From Pratylenchus scribneri (taxonomy: Eukaryota; Nematoda; Chromadorea; Rhabditida; Pratylenchidae), in contig JAQSEB010000046.1 of assembly GCA_030063045.1 (NCBI GenBank), positions 1,674,001 to 1,738,000 of the forward strand: a stretch of DNA of 64,000 nt. Direction: 5' to 3'. Both the position numbers and the translations under genes were made by a program. Positions 23,319 to 36,040 of this stretch are shown here, in pieces. The notes beneath the pieces were generated by a model, which saw only the letters and a list, made by a program, of their open reading frames with translations, made no database searches and was not told the origin of the DNA. Each line of letters begins with the position of its first letter. Position 1 is the first letter of the stretch.

Positions 23319-25175
23319 TCAATAGCCGGGTGCAGTTCGTGGCGGTGGGCTAAATTGTGGAGAATGTTATATTTAAAAAAATGATAATTGTAAGAAAACA
23401 TACCAATGATCGCACTGTCCGTGATTTCCCTAAAATTAAAAAGAAATAAATTTTATTCGTTCAGTCTTATTAGCTAGGACAATTAATTTTTTAAGCCCAC
23501 TTTTTGGATGATCAAAAATTCATTCATTAATTGTAAGCATATCATTAAAATGAAAATGAAAATATTAGTTTAGCAAAATTATTTTACAAATATATTCTTT
23601 TTATCGGAAAAAATTAAAATATTTTTGTTTATATAATTTGTCGATATTGAACGGTTTAGATTTTTTGTAAAAAATTAGGACTAAATATATTCAAAATAAC
23701 GACTCATTTAATCACTTTTTCTTCTTAAAAAATACAAATTTTAAGCACGAAATTTATGGTTCAAATAAATAATTTTTGTGTAAATTAAATAACATTTTTA
23801 AAATTTACCAATTATCTAATCCCAAAAAAGCCCAAAATTTAACAAATTTTACCTGAGCTCCGGCCTCTCCAGGTTGTCCAGCGCCTCCGGGCTGTCCTGG
23901 CGAACCAGGGGCTCCCGAACCTCCTGGTGGTCCTTGTGGGCCAGGATGTCCTAAAATAATTGCGAATTTTATTCATTAAATTGTAAGGAAAATTCTCGCC
24001 TGGTTCTCCGGGTTGGCCTGGGGCTCCATCGTTTCCGGGTTGGCCAGTTGGGCCCATTGGGCCGGGTGGTCCAGTTCGGGGTGGTCCTTATCTAAAAATT
24101 GAAGGAATTTAAAATCCATTTAAATGTTTTTACTGAAGATGTCCAGGCGGTCCATTTGGCCCTGGTGGTCCTTGGTGACCCGGTTGGCCACTTGGTCCAG
24201 GTGGACCGGGTGGGCCTCTGTAAAATTTCAATTTAAAAAAATTAATTAATATTTTCGTGCCCACCTTGGTCCCTTTCCTCCCCCTTGTGCGGGTGCTCCC
24301 GGTTGGCCAGCACCACCCGGCGGTCCAGGCGGGCCTTGAGGGCCAGGTTGGCCATTTTGTGGTGGCGCACAAGTTTGGCATCCGGCCGCAGCCATTGTGG
24401 GTCGTTGAGGTGGTGGCGCATCTTGGCCTGGATTTCCGGATGGACCTGGCTGTCCATCGTTTCCGGGGGCACCAGCTTGACCGGGTGGTCCAGGCTGAAA
24501 TTATATGTTACAAAAATTCATTCCAAAAATTATTTACTGGGCCTCTTTGAGCAACACCGCATCCACAGCATTGGCCAGTTTGTCGGGTGGCACGTTTATG
24601 TTCAGTGGAGACCACTTGAGTTCGGGTCACCTTTATGTGAGTAATTGTGATTGAGATTTAATGAATTACCCTATAATAACCCCTTTTAAAACCCATGGGG
24701 AATTATCATTAAAAATTTGAAAAAATTTGGTGTCTAACTCCTTAATTTTTTGACATTTTTGAACGAATTATAGCGGATTTTGTAGAGCTTTAGGGAATTA
24801 AGAAAATGCTATAAATTTTTTAAGATCGTCCTACCAATAGATATGATTTCTCTAAGTCGAAGGTGGGGAATAAATAGAGAGTTGGGTATTAAAAGAGGTT
24901 ATACGGTAAATGTTTGTAGTGCTTACCTCGCGCCAAATATTGCCGGAACGTGATTTGCAAAAGTCCACCTCATTCATCATGTTCGAGTTGACATGTTGCA
25001 TATAATTGTAAACCATTGGCACGGAGAGGACACAAACCAGCGTGGCCACAGTGGACCTGTTTATGAGGGAATATGGTTGATTTAATTATATTTATGATTA
25101 TGCTCACATTGCCACACCGAAAAATGCCAAACGACGGAGGGAATCGGCCTCAGATTGACGCTGCTTTTCTTCCAT
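23319..25175 (-). CDS. cuticle collagen, 9 exons
   Basis: Exons (5' to 3'): 25175-25108, 25056-24927, 24630-24538, 24494-24265, 24217-24134, 24086-24000, 23950-23853, 23429-23404, 23349-23319. It encodes about 282 residues. The N-terminus MEEKQRQSEADSLRRLAFFG with a hydrophobic segment (VATLVCVLSVPMV) is the nematode cuticle-collagen N-terminal domain; CCGCG, then Gly-X-Y blocks interrupted by a CQTC segment, and the ending CDHCPPPRTAPGY are family signatures. It is an extracellular structural protein of the cuticle. The intron after CCAG at 24000 seems to use a GC donor (GCGAGA), which restores the Gly-X-Y phase exactly. The junction 24134/24086 does not resolve: the good donor leaves two bases while the Gly-X-Y frame needs one. 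Either an unusual splice site or a small indel is present. Confidence 0.85.
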
Positions 25176-26692
25176 TATTTATGCCTAAAAATGAGGGGAT
25201 ATTTTATTTTTGTTTGCTTTTATTGGAATTAAGGGTCCGAATATTTTACATTAATATATTTTATTGAGAATTCTAATATTCTAATAAGCTTAAATCCATT
25301 TAAAAATCTGATATCTATTTTGAAGCTAAAATATGAACAAAAAATAAGATTTTTATTTAGCTAATTAAGTGAGAGATTGGGCAGTGAGTTAGCTTTAAAA
25401 AGAAAAAAATTAGTTTTAAGAGAGCTTTTTCTAATTACTGATTTTCTTTAGCTGGGAAGAATGGGAATGCCTAATGGAATTTATTAAAAAATTCTGAGCC
25501 CAAAAATCGGCCAAAAATCAGATTTAAATTCTTTTAATTTAATTATATGGCCACCTTTTCTATTTTAATTAATGATATGAAAATTAAACGGAGGACATAA
25601 TTCTAATGAGACCTTTCCTCTAAGAATTCTTCATTATGAAAATAATTTAAAAATGAAATGTTGGAATGTTTGGAAGAAATGTGCCTAACCTTCTTATATT
25701 CGAACATTTGTTCCAGCCATTTAGCCCCATCGGGCGTTCCGTCCTTGGACCATTCCACTAAAAAATTTGGCCATCCCCCACAGAGGAGAATTCAATTAGA
25801 ATTCCTGTTCCGCCCATTCGTCCACCTCTCATTTCGACCAATTTGTGGCCTCATCTTGAACACTTAAAAAATTAAATGAAATTATTTTCCTCCCATTTTA
25901 ATGATGACGACGACCAAATGGCAAGAATTGTGGCCAAAAAGGTGGAACGAGAGGGACAAAAAATGGAAAAATGCAAAAGGAAAATAGGGAAAAAGAATCG
26001 CCTTAAACGACCTTGGGAGGCAAAGAGTGGGGAAATAGAATTGCCTCCACCCAAAAATCACTTTTATGCCTTGCGGCGCACAGCAAGAAGCCTTCACACA
26101 AATTATTTTTGTGGCTAATTTTTTGCCTTAATTCACTTTACACAACACCCTGTCCATTTTCTAATAGCCAGCAAAATTTGTTTGCATCAAAAATTAAAAC
26201 GCCCAAGGCCATTTTGAGTGGAACAAATATACCCTATCCTATGGCCATTCATGTGAAATTGAAAAGAATTATTTAAAAATGTGATAAAAAATTAAAAAAA
26301 GCAAAATATACATTTTATTGAGAGAAAAACAAAATAAAAAAAATAGCATAAATTGTTAAAAATGTATTGTGCATTTTAGAATAAGATAAAATTTCAAAAT
26401 TTATTAATTAAAATTAGTAAATCAATTAACTTATGAAAAACATAATGGGAGTCTATTAATTTGCCCAGAAAATTAATGAATTCAACCAAACTTTCATGTC
26501 GAAAAATATTATATTTTTGAGACCAAATAACATGGCCAAATCAGACTTCTTTAAGATTCCCTAACCCTTAATCCCTTCCTGCCTCGATCCCACCTAATTA
26601 TGGCCAAGATATATGGCCTCAAAAATAGTGTTTTTCGACACGAAAGAATTTGGGTAAATTAATTCTTTTTTGGATAAATTAATATTTTCCCA
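25176..26692. other. intergenic, no gene recognised
   Basis: This stretch lies upstream of the collagen and downstream of the next receptor. Overlapping short frames at 25650-26280 are mutually exclusive and lack protein-like features. The collagen promoter presumably lies at 25176-25600, but I see no distinctive box. Confidence 0.45.
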
Positions 26693-29541
26693 TTAATTTC
26701 CTCTTGTTCTATTGTTCAAATTATTTGTGCTGAATTGATTGTTTGTTGAATTATTATTGATCCACATCGGCATCGGCGTAACAACATTCGTAATATTTCC
26801 ATTATGGTCATGTCCACCACTTGTCAAGGCCATTAGGGCGGCAATCAATTTGGCCAAACACCAATCTTTCCATTTGCGTAAATCGGCCATGACGGCTTGC
26901 CGAAATTGTTTACTCATCAAAAACAGCAAAAATGGTTGGGCAGCAAATGTGGCCAAGCCAAGCGGTTTGTATAAAAGTGTGATCAGCTCTTTAGTGGCCG
27001 TATCCATTTGCGACCAAGGCAAAATGCGGGTGACAAATTGGAAAAGCAACATGTAGCCAACATTTGGCACAACCATTAGGAAGCAAATAATGAATAATTT
27101 TAGGCTAGTTCGATATGCCTCCATTTCGTGTTGATTATTGCTGCTAATATTGCCAGCTAAATTATATTTATTATATCAAAAAAATAGTAAAATATTGAAG
27201 GAATGAAATCAAGAATGATTCAATAAAAATGTATATTCAAATTTAGTGAATTGGAAATATTTCAACAATCTTTTATTATAAAATTTCACTTCATTTGAAT
27301 AAAAATTTTTTCTATAGAATATTATTAATCAATAAATAATTAATATAGAAATGTATCCAATTTTTGGTGCATTTTGCTGCTTTTTTGGTTATAATTTTTT
27401 GCATTTTCTATAATTAAATTTTTCCATATTCCACCCCCTAACTCTCAAACTAAATCTTATTATACCCCAAAAACCGCCTGACATTTTTATTAGCTTTTTA
27501 TATTGTATATAAATCAATTCCTTCTCTAATTAACTCAACGAAATCCTGCTTAATATAAAGTAATAATATAAAGTAAAAAATTTTACTAATTTAAATAAAC
27601 CTAATATAAAATTATGTGCGAAATTAGGAGGCATACTTTTAAAGAATTCAATTAATTTCTAATTTTTTTTTTTAAAAATAATAATAATTCCTGTTCATAC
27701 ATTTTATTCGATCCAAAAAATTTTCGAAAATGAGTTTGGCAATTGTAATTGCATAAATGCATATATGCACATAGCCTTTGAGCGGATATAAATAGGCCAT
27801 ATAGAATCCGGTAATTTCATCCGGTATTATCTGTAAAAATAAATTTTTATAAATTTTGAAAAGATATAGTTTATTAAAAAAAATATGTAAACAAATAAAA
27901 AATTACTCCTTCAAAATCGCCCAATGGAAGTAAATTTTTTGCCTTCGAATAAACACAATCAAATTTCCAATACCATGGCCTCCAGTCCATTATGATTGCC
28001 TCAACAGCCATCAACAAATAGCCAAGTAGAATGAAAATTTTTGTGGTCCTATTTAAAAATAACAAATGAATAGGAAAACAAATCAAAAAAAAAACATGAA
28101 TAAAAATTTACTCAAAAAATTTGGTAATTATTTTTGGATAATCAATGCGAAAATTTAGCAATATTTCAACTAAGTTTGAGGATAATTACTAATATTTTTA
28201 TGGCGATGGGTTCATCTTATAGGTAGGAAATCTTAAGATAAACAGTAATGGCAGTAAAAACTATGGCTAAAAAATGAAAACTGGCTAAATTTGGCCATTT
28301 AGCTGTTTTTTAATTTTTTCTAATTAATTCTCCCAAATTAATACTAGAAATTTGGAAAAAATTTGTCAAATTTAATACTAATATTTATATGAAAAATTGA
28401 ATAGAACTAGAAATACATGGATGAGTATTTTCGTTTCAGTTTTTAAAAGAAATGAACTAGTAGAAAAACCTTTGACGGCCAAACAATATTTTATATTTTA
28501 ATGGATATAGGACAGCCATGGAACGGTTGAAGGCGAGCACGGTGACCAGCCAATCACGGGCAATGGCCATTTGGAGGAGAAATGAGTCGGCAAATGCAAA
28601 TGGGAATGCAATCCTTGGGACATGCCCATTGAAATATTCCAAATAGGGAATCAGACGTAAACGAATTTGAACATACAATTCCGTAATAGCCTTTAAATTT
28701 TGTAATGAAAAAATTTTTTTTATTGTTTTTGGAAGCAATAAACAGTTTTTTCAATTAAATATTTCCTTAGCTTTATTAGAGTTGATCTGGATTTAAATAA
28801 ATATTCAAAATGAATAAATGGATTTTGGGTTAAATATTTTATAAAGTAAAAGCAGAAACGAATAAGAACGTCCAGTAAAAGAAATCTTCGAATTCGAAAT
28901 GAAATTCCCAGACTCGAGATTAGGATTCTATTTGTGGATGATTCTATTTTTATCGGCAACTCTCAATTGGGCTGTTGGGACCAAGGAATCATGGCAATAA
29001 TTTTTTTACTAAAAGAATTTTTTTTGATAATTTTAATCTGTCAGGAAAATTGAATAAAAATTTTTTTCGATCAAATTAATTAAAATTTTTATTTAATCAA
29101 GAAAAATAAAAAATTGAAATTTAGAAACAATTTTTAAAATTTTGTTGACATTTAAGCATATAATTGACCCAAAATTAAGTTAGGCCATCAAAGCTTTTAA
29201 TTACTAATTTTTTCCTTGATCAATAAATAATAAACTATAAAAAATTTTTTATAATAAAATTATATTATTGTTACTGTGTGAAATAAAATCAAATATCCGG
29301 AACGAGCAGATGTGCCTCGCGAAAAACGCCATGTAGTGGGAAGGGTGACGAATCCAACAAACGCAGTGAAAATCACAGCCAAAAGCATGCAAATATGTTC
29401 AATGAACATTTCCCGCACATTTTCCATTTGATCACAGTTCCATATTTTATTTAAATATGCCTGCCATGATGCACATTGTCAGACCCTTCCAAATGGGTCA
29501 AAGTAATTGGCACCCAAGAGCCATTTTCGAGTAGAGGCATT
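26693..29541 (-). CDS. rhodopsin-type seven-helix receptor with in-frame TGA
   Basis: Five exons join in phase: 29541-29275, 28690-28470, 28048-27907, 27830-27701, 27156-26693. Together they span 407 codons plus stop. Seven hydrophobic segments can be placed: helix 1 around HICMLLAVIFTAFVGF, helix 2 AITELYVQIRL, helix 3 with NRSMAVLYPLKY in the DRY position, helices 4-6, and helix 7 LATFAAQPFLLFLMSKQFR. The Asn-rich C-terminal tail is cytoplasmic. This resembles nematode peptide- or srw-like receptors, but the subfamily is not certain. Reading from the ATG at 29541 (MPLLENGLLGANYFDPFGRV) meets a TGA at 29479-29481, after which the frame continues into protein-like QCASWQAYLNKIWNCDQ. A downstream ATG at 29427 (MENVREMFIEH) would bypass it and give 369 residues with all seven helices. 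Confidence 0.75.
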
Positions 29542-31473
29542 TTTTGCTTTATAAGTTAAAAGATATTAAATTTAAATTAAGGAAAAATAAAAAAAATAAA
29601 TGGAAGAAAAAATATTTAAATTATTAAATAAAATATTTGACAATTTTTTAAAGTTCAAAACAAATTCTTATTAATTAAAAATTTTATTTGGTATACAAAT
29701 TTTGCACGCAAATATACAAAAAAATCAGCATTGGCATATGACATTTCATTTTTTCTTATCATTTTTCCTTCCAAATTACCAATCAAAAATGCAAAAATGA
29801 TTTTTAATGAAAAATTTCCGCTTTTTTTAATTACGAAGAAACTATAAATAAAACAATACGTTAAAGCGTAAACAGATTTTGTGTTATTCCAATGAATTGC
29901 ACCAAAAAATACAAAATACTTTTTGTGATTGAAGGAAGAAAAATGTAAATATGTAATGAAATTAGAAGTAAAAAATGAAATTCATAAATGATCAGAAGAA
30001 ATAATAAAAGAGCAAAAATATTAAAAAAGAAAAAATTGAGTGAACTATTTGAATTGGTATATCAACCAACCTTCATTCTCCTTGGCATTCTCCTGCTGTG
30101 GTCGTGGAACTTTTATTCGACATATAGTATTTCCTTAAATACTATCCTGAATTAACACAATTCCACCTGGGTTTTAATGCAAATTATGGCCTGAATTCTA
30201 CAAGAAGAACTAGAGGTCGGATTGGACGGGATCCCGTTAGGGTAAATTCGGGAACTCAACTCGGTAATGTTTCGGGAATCCCGGACGGGTTCCCATAGGA
30301 AATTCGGAAATTTTCGAGAATCCCGAAATTAGTTCCCGACCGAAATACTTATCCCCGATCTCTATTAGAACAGACAGAATACCTGATTTTAGAGCCGCCA
30401 ACAAATAAAATTTTCTTTGATTATAAAAATTTTTAAGCCATTTTTTCTTTTATAAAATAAAAACACAAAAAATAATAATTTATCGAATTTATATGAAAAA
30501 AGCTTTTAAAATTTTAAATAAATGTTGATAAAAATTAAAAACTCAGCAAATTATATTTTTCACATTTTTTTTTTTGTTAAAATTGTCCTATTAATTTTGG
30601 ATGGATAAAAATACGTAAGATAATTAAAAAATATTCAAATAAAAATTGATTAATTTGTTTGTTCTAGTTGTTATCATTCGATGCGTCTTGACGAGCTCTA
30701 TTCAATGGTTTATGGTTTGTGAATATTGGACAAACCACTAAATCGTTATAAACCTTTCGACATTTTCAATACTCTTTCCAACATTTGCAATGTTTTTTCT
30801 AAAATTTAAATATTTCACATTTATAAAATATTATTCGATTCATTTTGGCAATTAAAGATTGATACAAAGAGAAATAATGTGATTTAAAAAATGGATTCAA
30901 AAAGATACTTCCTTATTCGAATTTCTTTCCAATTTAAATTGAACTTTTGGAAGTCTTAGAGACAATTCCAGAAAAATGACAATTAAACAGACAATATATT
31001 TATTTCCCTTTTCATTTAGAAAGGCATTTTTAAGATTTTGGCACGCGAATTCCCTAGAAAATGAAAAATTCTGAATTTGTCTCAATTTTTGTACTTTCAA
31101 TGTGAATTTTGATAAAAAAAAATGCAAATAAAGTTCATTTTTCGTCGAAATGCACATTCATGATTATAAATTAATTAAAAATTAAGGAAATGAAAATTTT
31201 CTCATCACAGTGAATATTAGTTTAAATTTTTTTAAAATTTATAGCCCTGAATTTATATAATTTTTAATTAGTATTTGAATTTGGAAAAGGGTTAATCGAA
31301 ATAACAGAAAAATAAACCAAAATTGGGCAATTTTTCATTTTTGACGTTAACTTTTTATCAATTATTTTAATATGAAAATGTTCCAAAGAAAGAAAATTTA
31401 TATTAAAAATTTTAAAGATAAATTCGTGAAACCATATTATCAAATTTATTTTTAGAAATTATTCCCACTAGAA
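29542..31473. other. intergenic, AT-rich with two dispersed repeats
   Basis: No gene is recognised. About 30210-30365 holds a CCCG/TTCGGGAA-rich repeat (CGGGAATCCCGGACGGG). A similar GATCGG...CCGA block is at 39570-39690 in a galectin-gene intron. About 30665-30770 contains motifs of the GACGAGCTCTA/AAACCACTAAA dispersed family. The rest is AT-rich. Confidence 0.45.
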
Positions 31474-34400
31474 ATGTATATAAATTTCACAAAAGTGAAC
31501 AATTTTAAAAATGAACTGGAAATTTATCGACAAACCAACGAAATTTGCCCTCCTTTAAAACTTACGTCCTTACCTTATTACATGGACATCTACAATTTAT
31601 TTGGCAACTTTTCTGTCCTCGACAATGTGAAAAATCGTTCCTTTATTCATTCGTTGTTTCCTGGAATTAGCAATCAAATAATTGTGTCCGAATGTTCATT
31701 TGCATTTTTGTTGGCCCAGCAGGTTATAATATTTTTATCAATCCTTTTTACACATTTTTTTAAAATTTTTAGTCCGATCCGAATTATTTGAATATTTCAC
31801 AGTCTTTATATGAGCAGCGAGGATGGTTTCTTCAGTATGGATTTCAGCTAATTATTCCTGCCATTATTGCATTCCTTTCAATCATTTTGAATATAAGTTT
31901 GGTTATTGTAATCGTTAAGAAAATGTAAGTCCTCACCCTAAATACAGGGAAACAATATTACTCCTGACCAGCCAGCCACCTGTGGACCAAACGGTTTGGT
32001 GGCCCCGACGGTAAAGTTAACGTGGAATTATATGTCATTTTATTAGATACTACAAAATTACATCAAAAGCTTTTTCCAATATTGAGTATTCACCGAGTTA
32101 TGGCCAAAAAATCGGCCCAAAAACATAATTTTAATCAAACCAACAGTTTTTTGGCCATAATTCGATGAATATTCAACATTGGCCAATGCTTTTGATGTCA
32201 TTTTGTAGCTAATTTTATGCCTAATAAAATACCATAAACAATCCCACATCAACTTTACCGTCAGCATCACCAAACCGTTTCGTCCGCAAGTGGCGGATCC
32301 GCAAAAGGTGGTTTAGCCAAGGAAACATGTTTAAATAACTACAATTATTTATCTAGGCAATTTTTTGTTTAAAAAGCTTAGGGGGAAAAAATTTATTATC
32401 AAAACGATTTATCATAGGAAAATAAAAATTGAGATCTATAATTTGGCCTTTTAAATTCATTAAATCCAAATTTGAAAAGTTTGATGAGTAAACATTTTTT
32501 TTTAAAGTAAAGTATTATGCAAATTATTTTTAATTTTCAATATATTAAAATGCCGCTTTTTAGTGTACTTTTAGAGTTTTAAAAGATATGCCTTTCTTGA
32601 ATAAATTGATTTCATGTTGAGCTATGGCTAAAAAGACACAAGCAAATAGAATGAAGGAAATCCCGCGCTTAAATCTTAAGTGATAACCTTTTTTCTCCCC
32701 AAAAAAAAACTTTTTTTTCCCCAAAAAAATCTTTTTTTTCCCCAAAACTTTTTTTCCCCCAAAAAACACTTTTTTATCCCCACCCAATACCTCTTTTTCC
32801 CCCAAAAAACACTTTTTTACCCCCAATAAACTCAAAAGTGAAAATTTTTTGATTTTTTCTTAAAAATCATAAAAGTAAATGGAATGCAACTCATTTAACA
32901 TGTTCCAATGTGCAAAAAAATAAATTTTCTAATAAGTTTTATGTTTATGACTCGGATGTGATTTTCCGAATTAGGGGCTAGGTTATCAGACCATGGGTTT
33001 TATGGGCTATGGGATAGGGTTAGGCTAGGGTCGGAGGATGGGTTTTAGGGGCTACGGGCTAGGGTTAGGGTAGGTTAGGGTCAGAGCATGGGTTCTAGGG
33101 GCTAAGGGTTAAGATTAGGGTAAGTTTTTGAGCTAGGTAAAGCTAAGTTTGTAATACCGAAAGAAATTTATATGAAAATTCACATTGAAAATATTGAGAT
33201 AATTTCATCTTCAGAAGCTTAAATTCCATTTACTTTTATGATTTTATAAAAAAATCAAAAAATTTTCACTTTTGGGTTTATTGGGGATAAAAAAGTGTTT
33301 TTTTGGGGGAAAAAGAGGTATTGGGGATAAAAAAGATTTTTTTGGGGGAAAAAAAGTTTTGGGGAAAAAAAAGATTTTTTTGGGGAAAAAAAAAAATTTT
33401 TTTTGGGGAGAAAAAAATAGCATGTAAATCTTAACCTAAAAAATCCACTAAAACTTTTCAATTTTCAGTCCTTTCATCAAAATCTGCAATTCTCTTATTC
33501 TTTTTGATTCGGCTTGCCAAATTCCCATTGTTCTTCCATTTTTAATCAATTTTATTGCCTTTTTTCTTGGCAAAACTGTCATTGATTTTCACATTTGTCT
33601 TTTCGTCTTGATGCTTTCCACCGGATGTTCTTTTGCCTCTTTTATGACCATTTTTCTCATTTCTCTGGAAAGATTGCTGAATTTGGCATTTCCAATACGG
33701 TAATTTAAAGCAATTTGTAAATGATTTTTTAAATCTTATATAAAATTAAAACAGACCACTAAAAGTCAGTCCGAGGCTTTATTTAAGCTTTTGATATTCT
33801 CATGAAAAGGGATTGATGTTAATTCTATTAATTTGATTTATAAATATAAATAATATCAATTTAAAAAATTATTTTTATGAATGACCAAGTTGAATCATTT
33901 TTAATTGCTTTTAAAAATACATCAAATTAGTTGAGAATAATTTATTCCATCAAATTATGATGCCAAGTAAATTTATTAATTATACTTCTCTATTAATCCA
34001 AATCTGATTTCCTATAATATCTTAGTTAGGTAAGATTGTGGTTTTCCGGTTTTCCTTTTTCGTTATATCTAGCGGAGCTAAAACTGAAATAAACACATTA
34101 TTTTCGTCAAAGAAGTAGAGAAATGTTGAGATTTCACAAAAATTAAATATCTGGGGCCGGCATTGGTCTATGACTAGGCCTAGGGTTAGGGTTGAGATGA
34201 GTGAGATTCTGCTTCTCTGGCGTGTGTGTAAATTTCAGTTTCCGCTGAATTTCAGTTTTCGCGAGAAAATATATAAAAATTAAAAATTCAAATTTTAATA
34301 TTCTCTAGAATGCATTCCATTTCTCTGCCGACTATCAAAAAATATTCTATTCTGGCCTATGCCATTTGTATATTCTTCGGCTTTTGCATGATTTTGTCCA

Positions 34401-35514
34401 GCTTTAATTTTCATACGAGCATCAATATGTTATTTGCCAGGTTCGAATTTAATTTTTTAACAATTTATTCATTTTACAATTTCAGGAATGTATTTTGTCA
34501 CAGTGATTTATATTTAGAATTGTTGACCGTAAATACCAGCTATATTTTATTGCTATCTTCCATTGCCAATTATTTCATCATTTTTGGCATTTTATTGTGG
34601 CGCCATATTCAGCGAGGCCGAAAAACTAAGAATTCTGTTGGAAATGCAGCTACTGGAAATGAACGTATAAAAATTGAAAAATATGCCTATTTAATTCTAT
34701 TATCTTAATATTATAAGAGTTGGGTAAATCTAGATTTTTTCCCTATAAATTTGTTGTTGTTTACCAGTTTTATAATTTTTTTGATCGATATTGAAACCGA
34801 CGTTTATATTGAAGAGGTACTAAAAATTTAATTTCACAATTAGTGAGAATTTTATGATAATTTATGTTTTTTCTTAGATTTCCTAAGAAAGAAAGCAAAG
34901 ATGACCTTTAGCGCATTGGTATGTCGTTGGCTTTTAGTGCCGGAGGGGTCTCAGGTTCGATACCCATTGGTGAAAACCGATTTTTTATCGGTCAAAAATA
35001 AAAATTAATTTTCCTCGAACCAATAAAATTTCCTAAATATTTCTTACAAATTCGAATTAAGAATTGGCCAAATCAACAATGCCAAGAGGAACTAGTCGAA
35101 AGCTTCGTTCTGTTCTCATCATTTCCGTTGTAATTTTTGTTGGATGGGTGTTAGGCTCGGCCGCAAGGAAACAATGCCTTGGGCTATTGCATAATTTATT
35201 CGAAAAAATATGTTTGTCATTCTCCATATCTTACACGGATATGGTGGTGTATATGGATATGACATATGTTTTAAGTGGATTTTTCACATGCTTTTCGATT
35301 ATTGCCGCTGGGATCAACGCTCCAATTTTATTAATTATGAGGTATTTTTTTTTTTGTTAAATAAATGGATTAAATATAATTTACCTATTTATTCAGTCCG
35401 GAATATAGAAAAGCATACAAAGAGACATTTAGCAGAATTAATATTTGTCGACAACAGCAAAATAATTCATTTGGACCTCTTTTTACCATTCAAAACAATG
35501 CAGCAGAACGATGA
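31474..35514 (+). CDS. Srsx-like serpentine receptor (7TM GPCR), complete
   Basis: Seven exons join in phase into 446 residues: 31474-31722, 31773-31924, 33469-33699, 34309-34440, 34486-34664, 35062-35341, 35397-35514. A long extracellular N-terminus with several N-glycosylation sequons (NFT, NFS, NRS, NIS) precedes helix 1 (FLSIILNISLVIVIV). Helix 3 ends SLERLLNLAFPIR, the DRY-region equivalent. Helix 6 follows a basic loop (RKLRSVLIISVVIFVGW) and helix 7 ends SPEYRKAYKE, the family's usual membrane-exit motif. Nematode Srsx receptors are putative chemoreceptors. Intron 2 (1.5 kb) contains two transposons and intron 5 a tRNA-like sequence, without damage to the frame. Family assignment is by motif only. 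Confidence 0.82.
31955..32320. mobile_element. foldback element (TTGCGGA-end family), copy 3
   Basis: A diverged relative of 7472-7847 inside intron 2 of the Srsx-like receptor: AACGGTTTGGTGGC...GACGGTAAAG at left faces CTTTACCGTCAGCATCACC...CCGTTTCGTCCGCAAG at right, with the same GAGTATTCACCGAGTTATGGCC interior in part. Flanks GGAAACA (31948-31954) and GGAAACA (32321-32327) look like a target duplication. No coding capacity. Confidence 0.7.
32680..33425. mobile_element. MULE-like MITE, copy 1 (746 bp)
   Basis: Long inverted repeats made of CCCCAAAAAA/TTTTTCCCC units plus ATGATTTTTAAGAAAAAATC-type sequence enclose a centre rich in GGGGCTAGGTTA/AGGGTTAGG. It is flanked by perfect 9-base duplications AAATCTTAA (32671-32679 and 33426-33434). 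A second copy, in reverse orientation, lies at 61003-61710. Long terminal inverted repeats plus a 9-base duplication suggest a Mutator-like, non-autonomous element. Confidence 0.92.
34890..34975 (+). tRNA. degenerate tRNA-like sequence in intron
   Basis: Within intron 5 of the Srsx-like receptor lies an A-box-like TTAGCGCATTGGTA and a B box GGTTCGATACC spaced as in a tRNA. The acceptor and T stems do not pair properly, so this is a tRNA-derived repeat or pseudo-tRNA, not a working gene. Confidence 0.4.
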
Positions 35515-36040
35515 ACAATTAATTTTTATCTATTTTTTGTTTGCTTCAAATATGATGAGAAAAGCAAAATAATGTTTCTGGGCATTTATTTCATGTTTTT
35601 GATGTAATTTTTTTATCTATTTTACCTATTGCATTTTATGGAAAATTTCATTGTAAAAAATGAATAAAATAAAAAAATAGTAATTTTGCGAGACAAATTT
35701 CATAAAAACCCTAACTAAATGGGCAGCTATTTTGCGACTAAAAAATACGGTGTCCGTCTAATGACTATACGATCGAGGATTGAGAAAGTAAATGAAATGA
35801 GAAAAATGGATAATCAATTGAGAAAAAGGAAAGGAATATTTGTTAAATTAAACGAAATTGTTTAAAATGAAAATTTTATTATATTAAATTGAAAAATGAT
35901 GTGAAAATGGATAAAACGATGAAAAATTAAAGGATAAAATATTAAATTCATATGAAAAGATTATAAAAAAATAATAAAAGTAGGAAATTATTAATTTTAT
36001 ATCACAATTAGCAAATTTTCTCCATTTTCTACCATTTTAA
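35515..36040. other. short intergenic between convergent genes
   Basis: This is the space between the 3' ends of the Srsx-like receptor (plus) and the galectin gene (minus). It contains AATAAA signals on both strands and nothing else recognisable. Confidence 0.5.

Noticed and set aside
24242..24644. Frames of 76-119 codons on both strands over the collagen
   Set aside because: They are GC-rich shadows of Gly-X-Y coding exons; the collagen frame with its splice sites explains the region.
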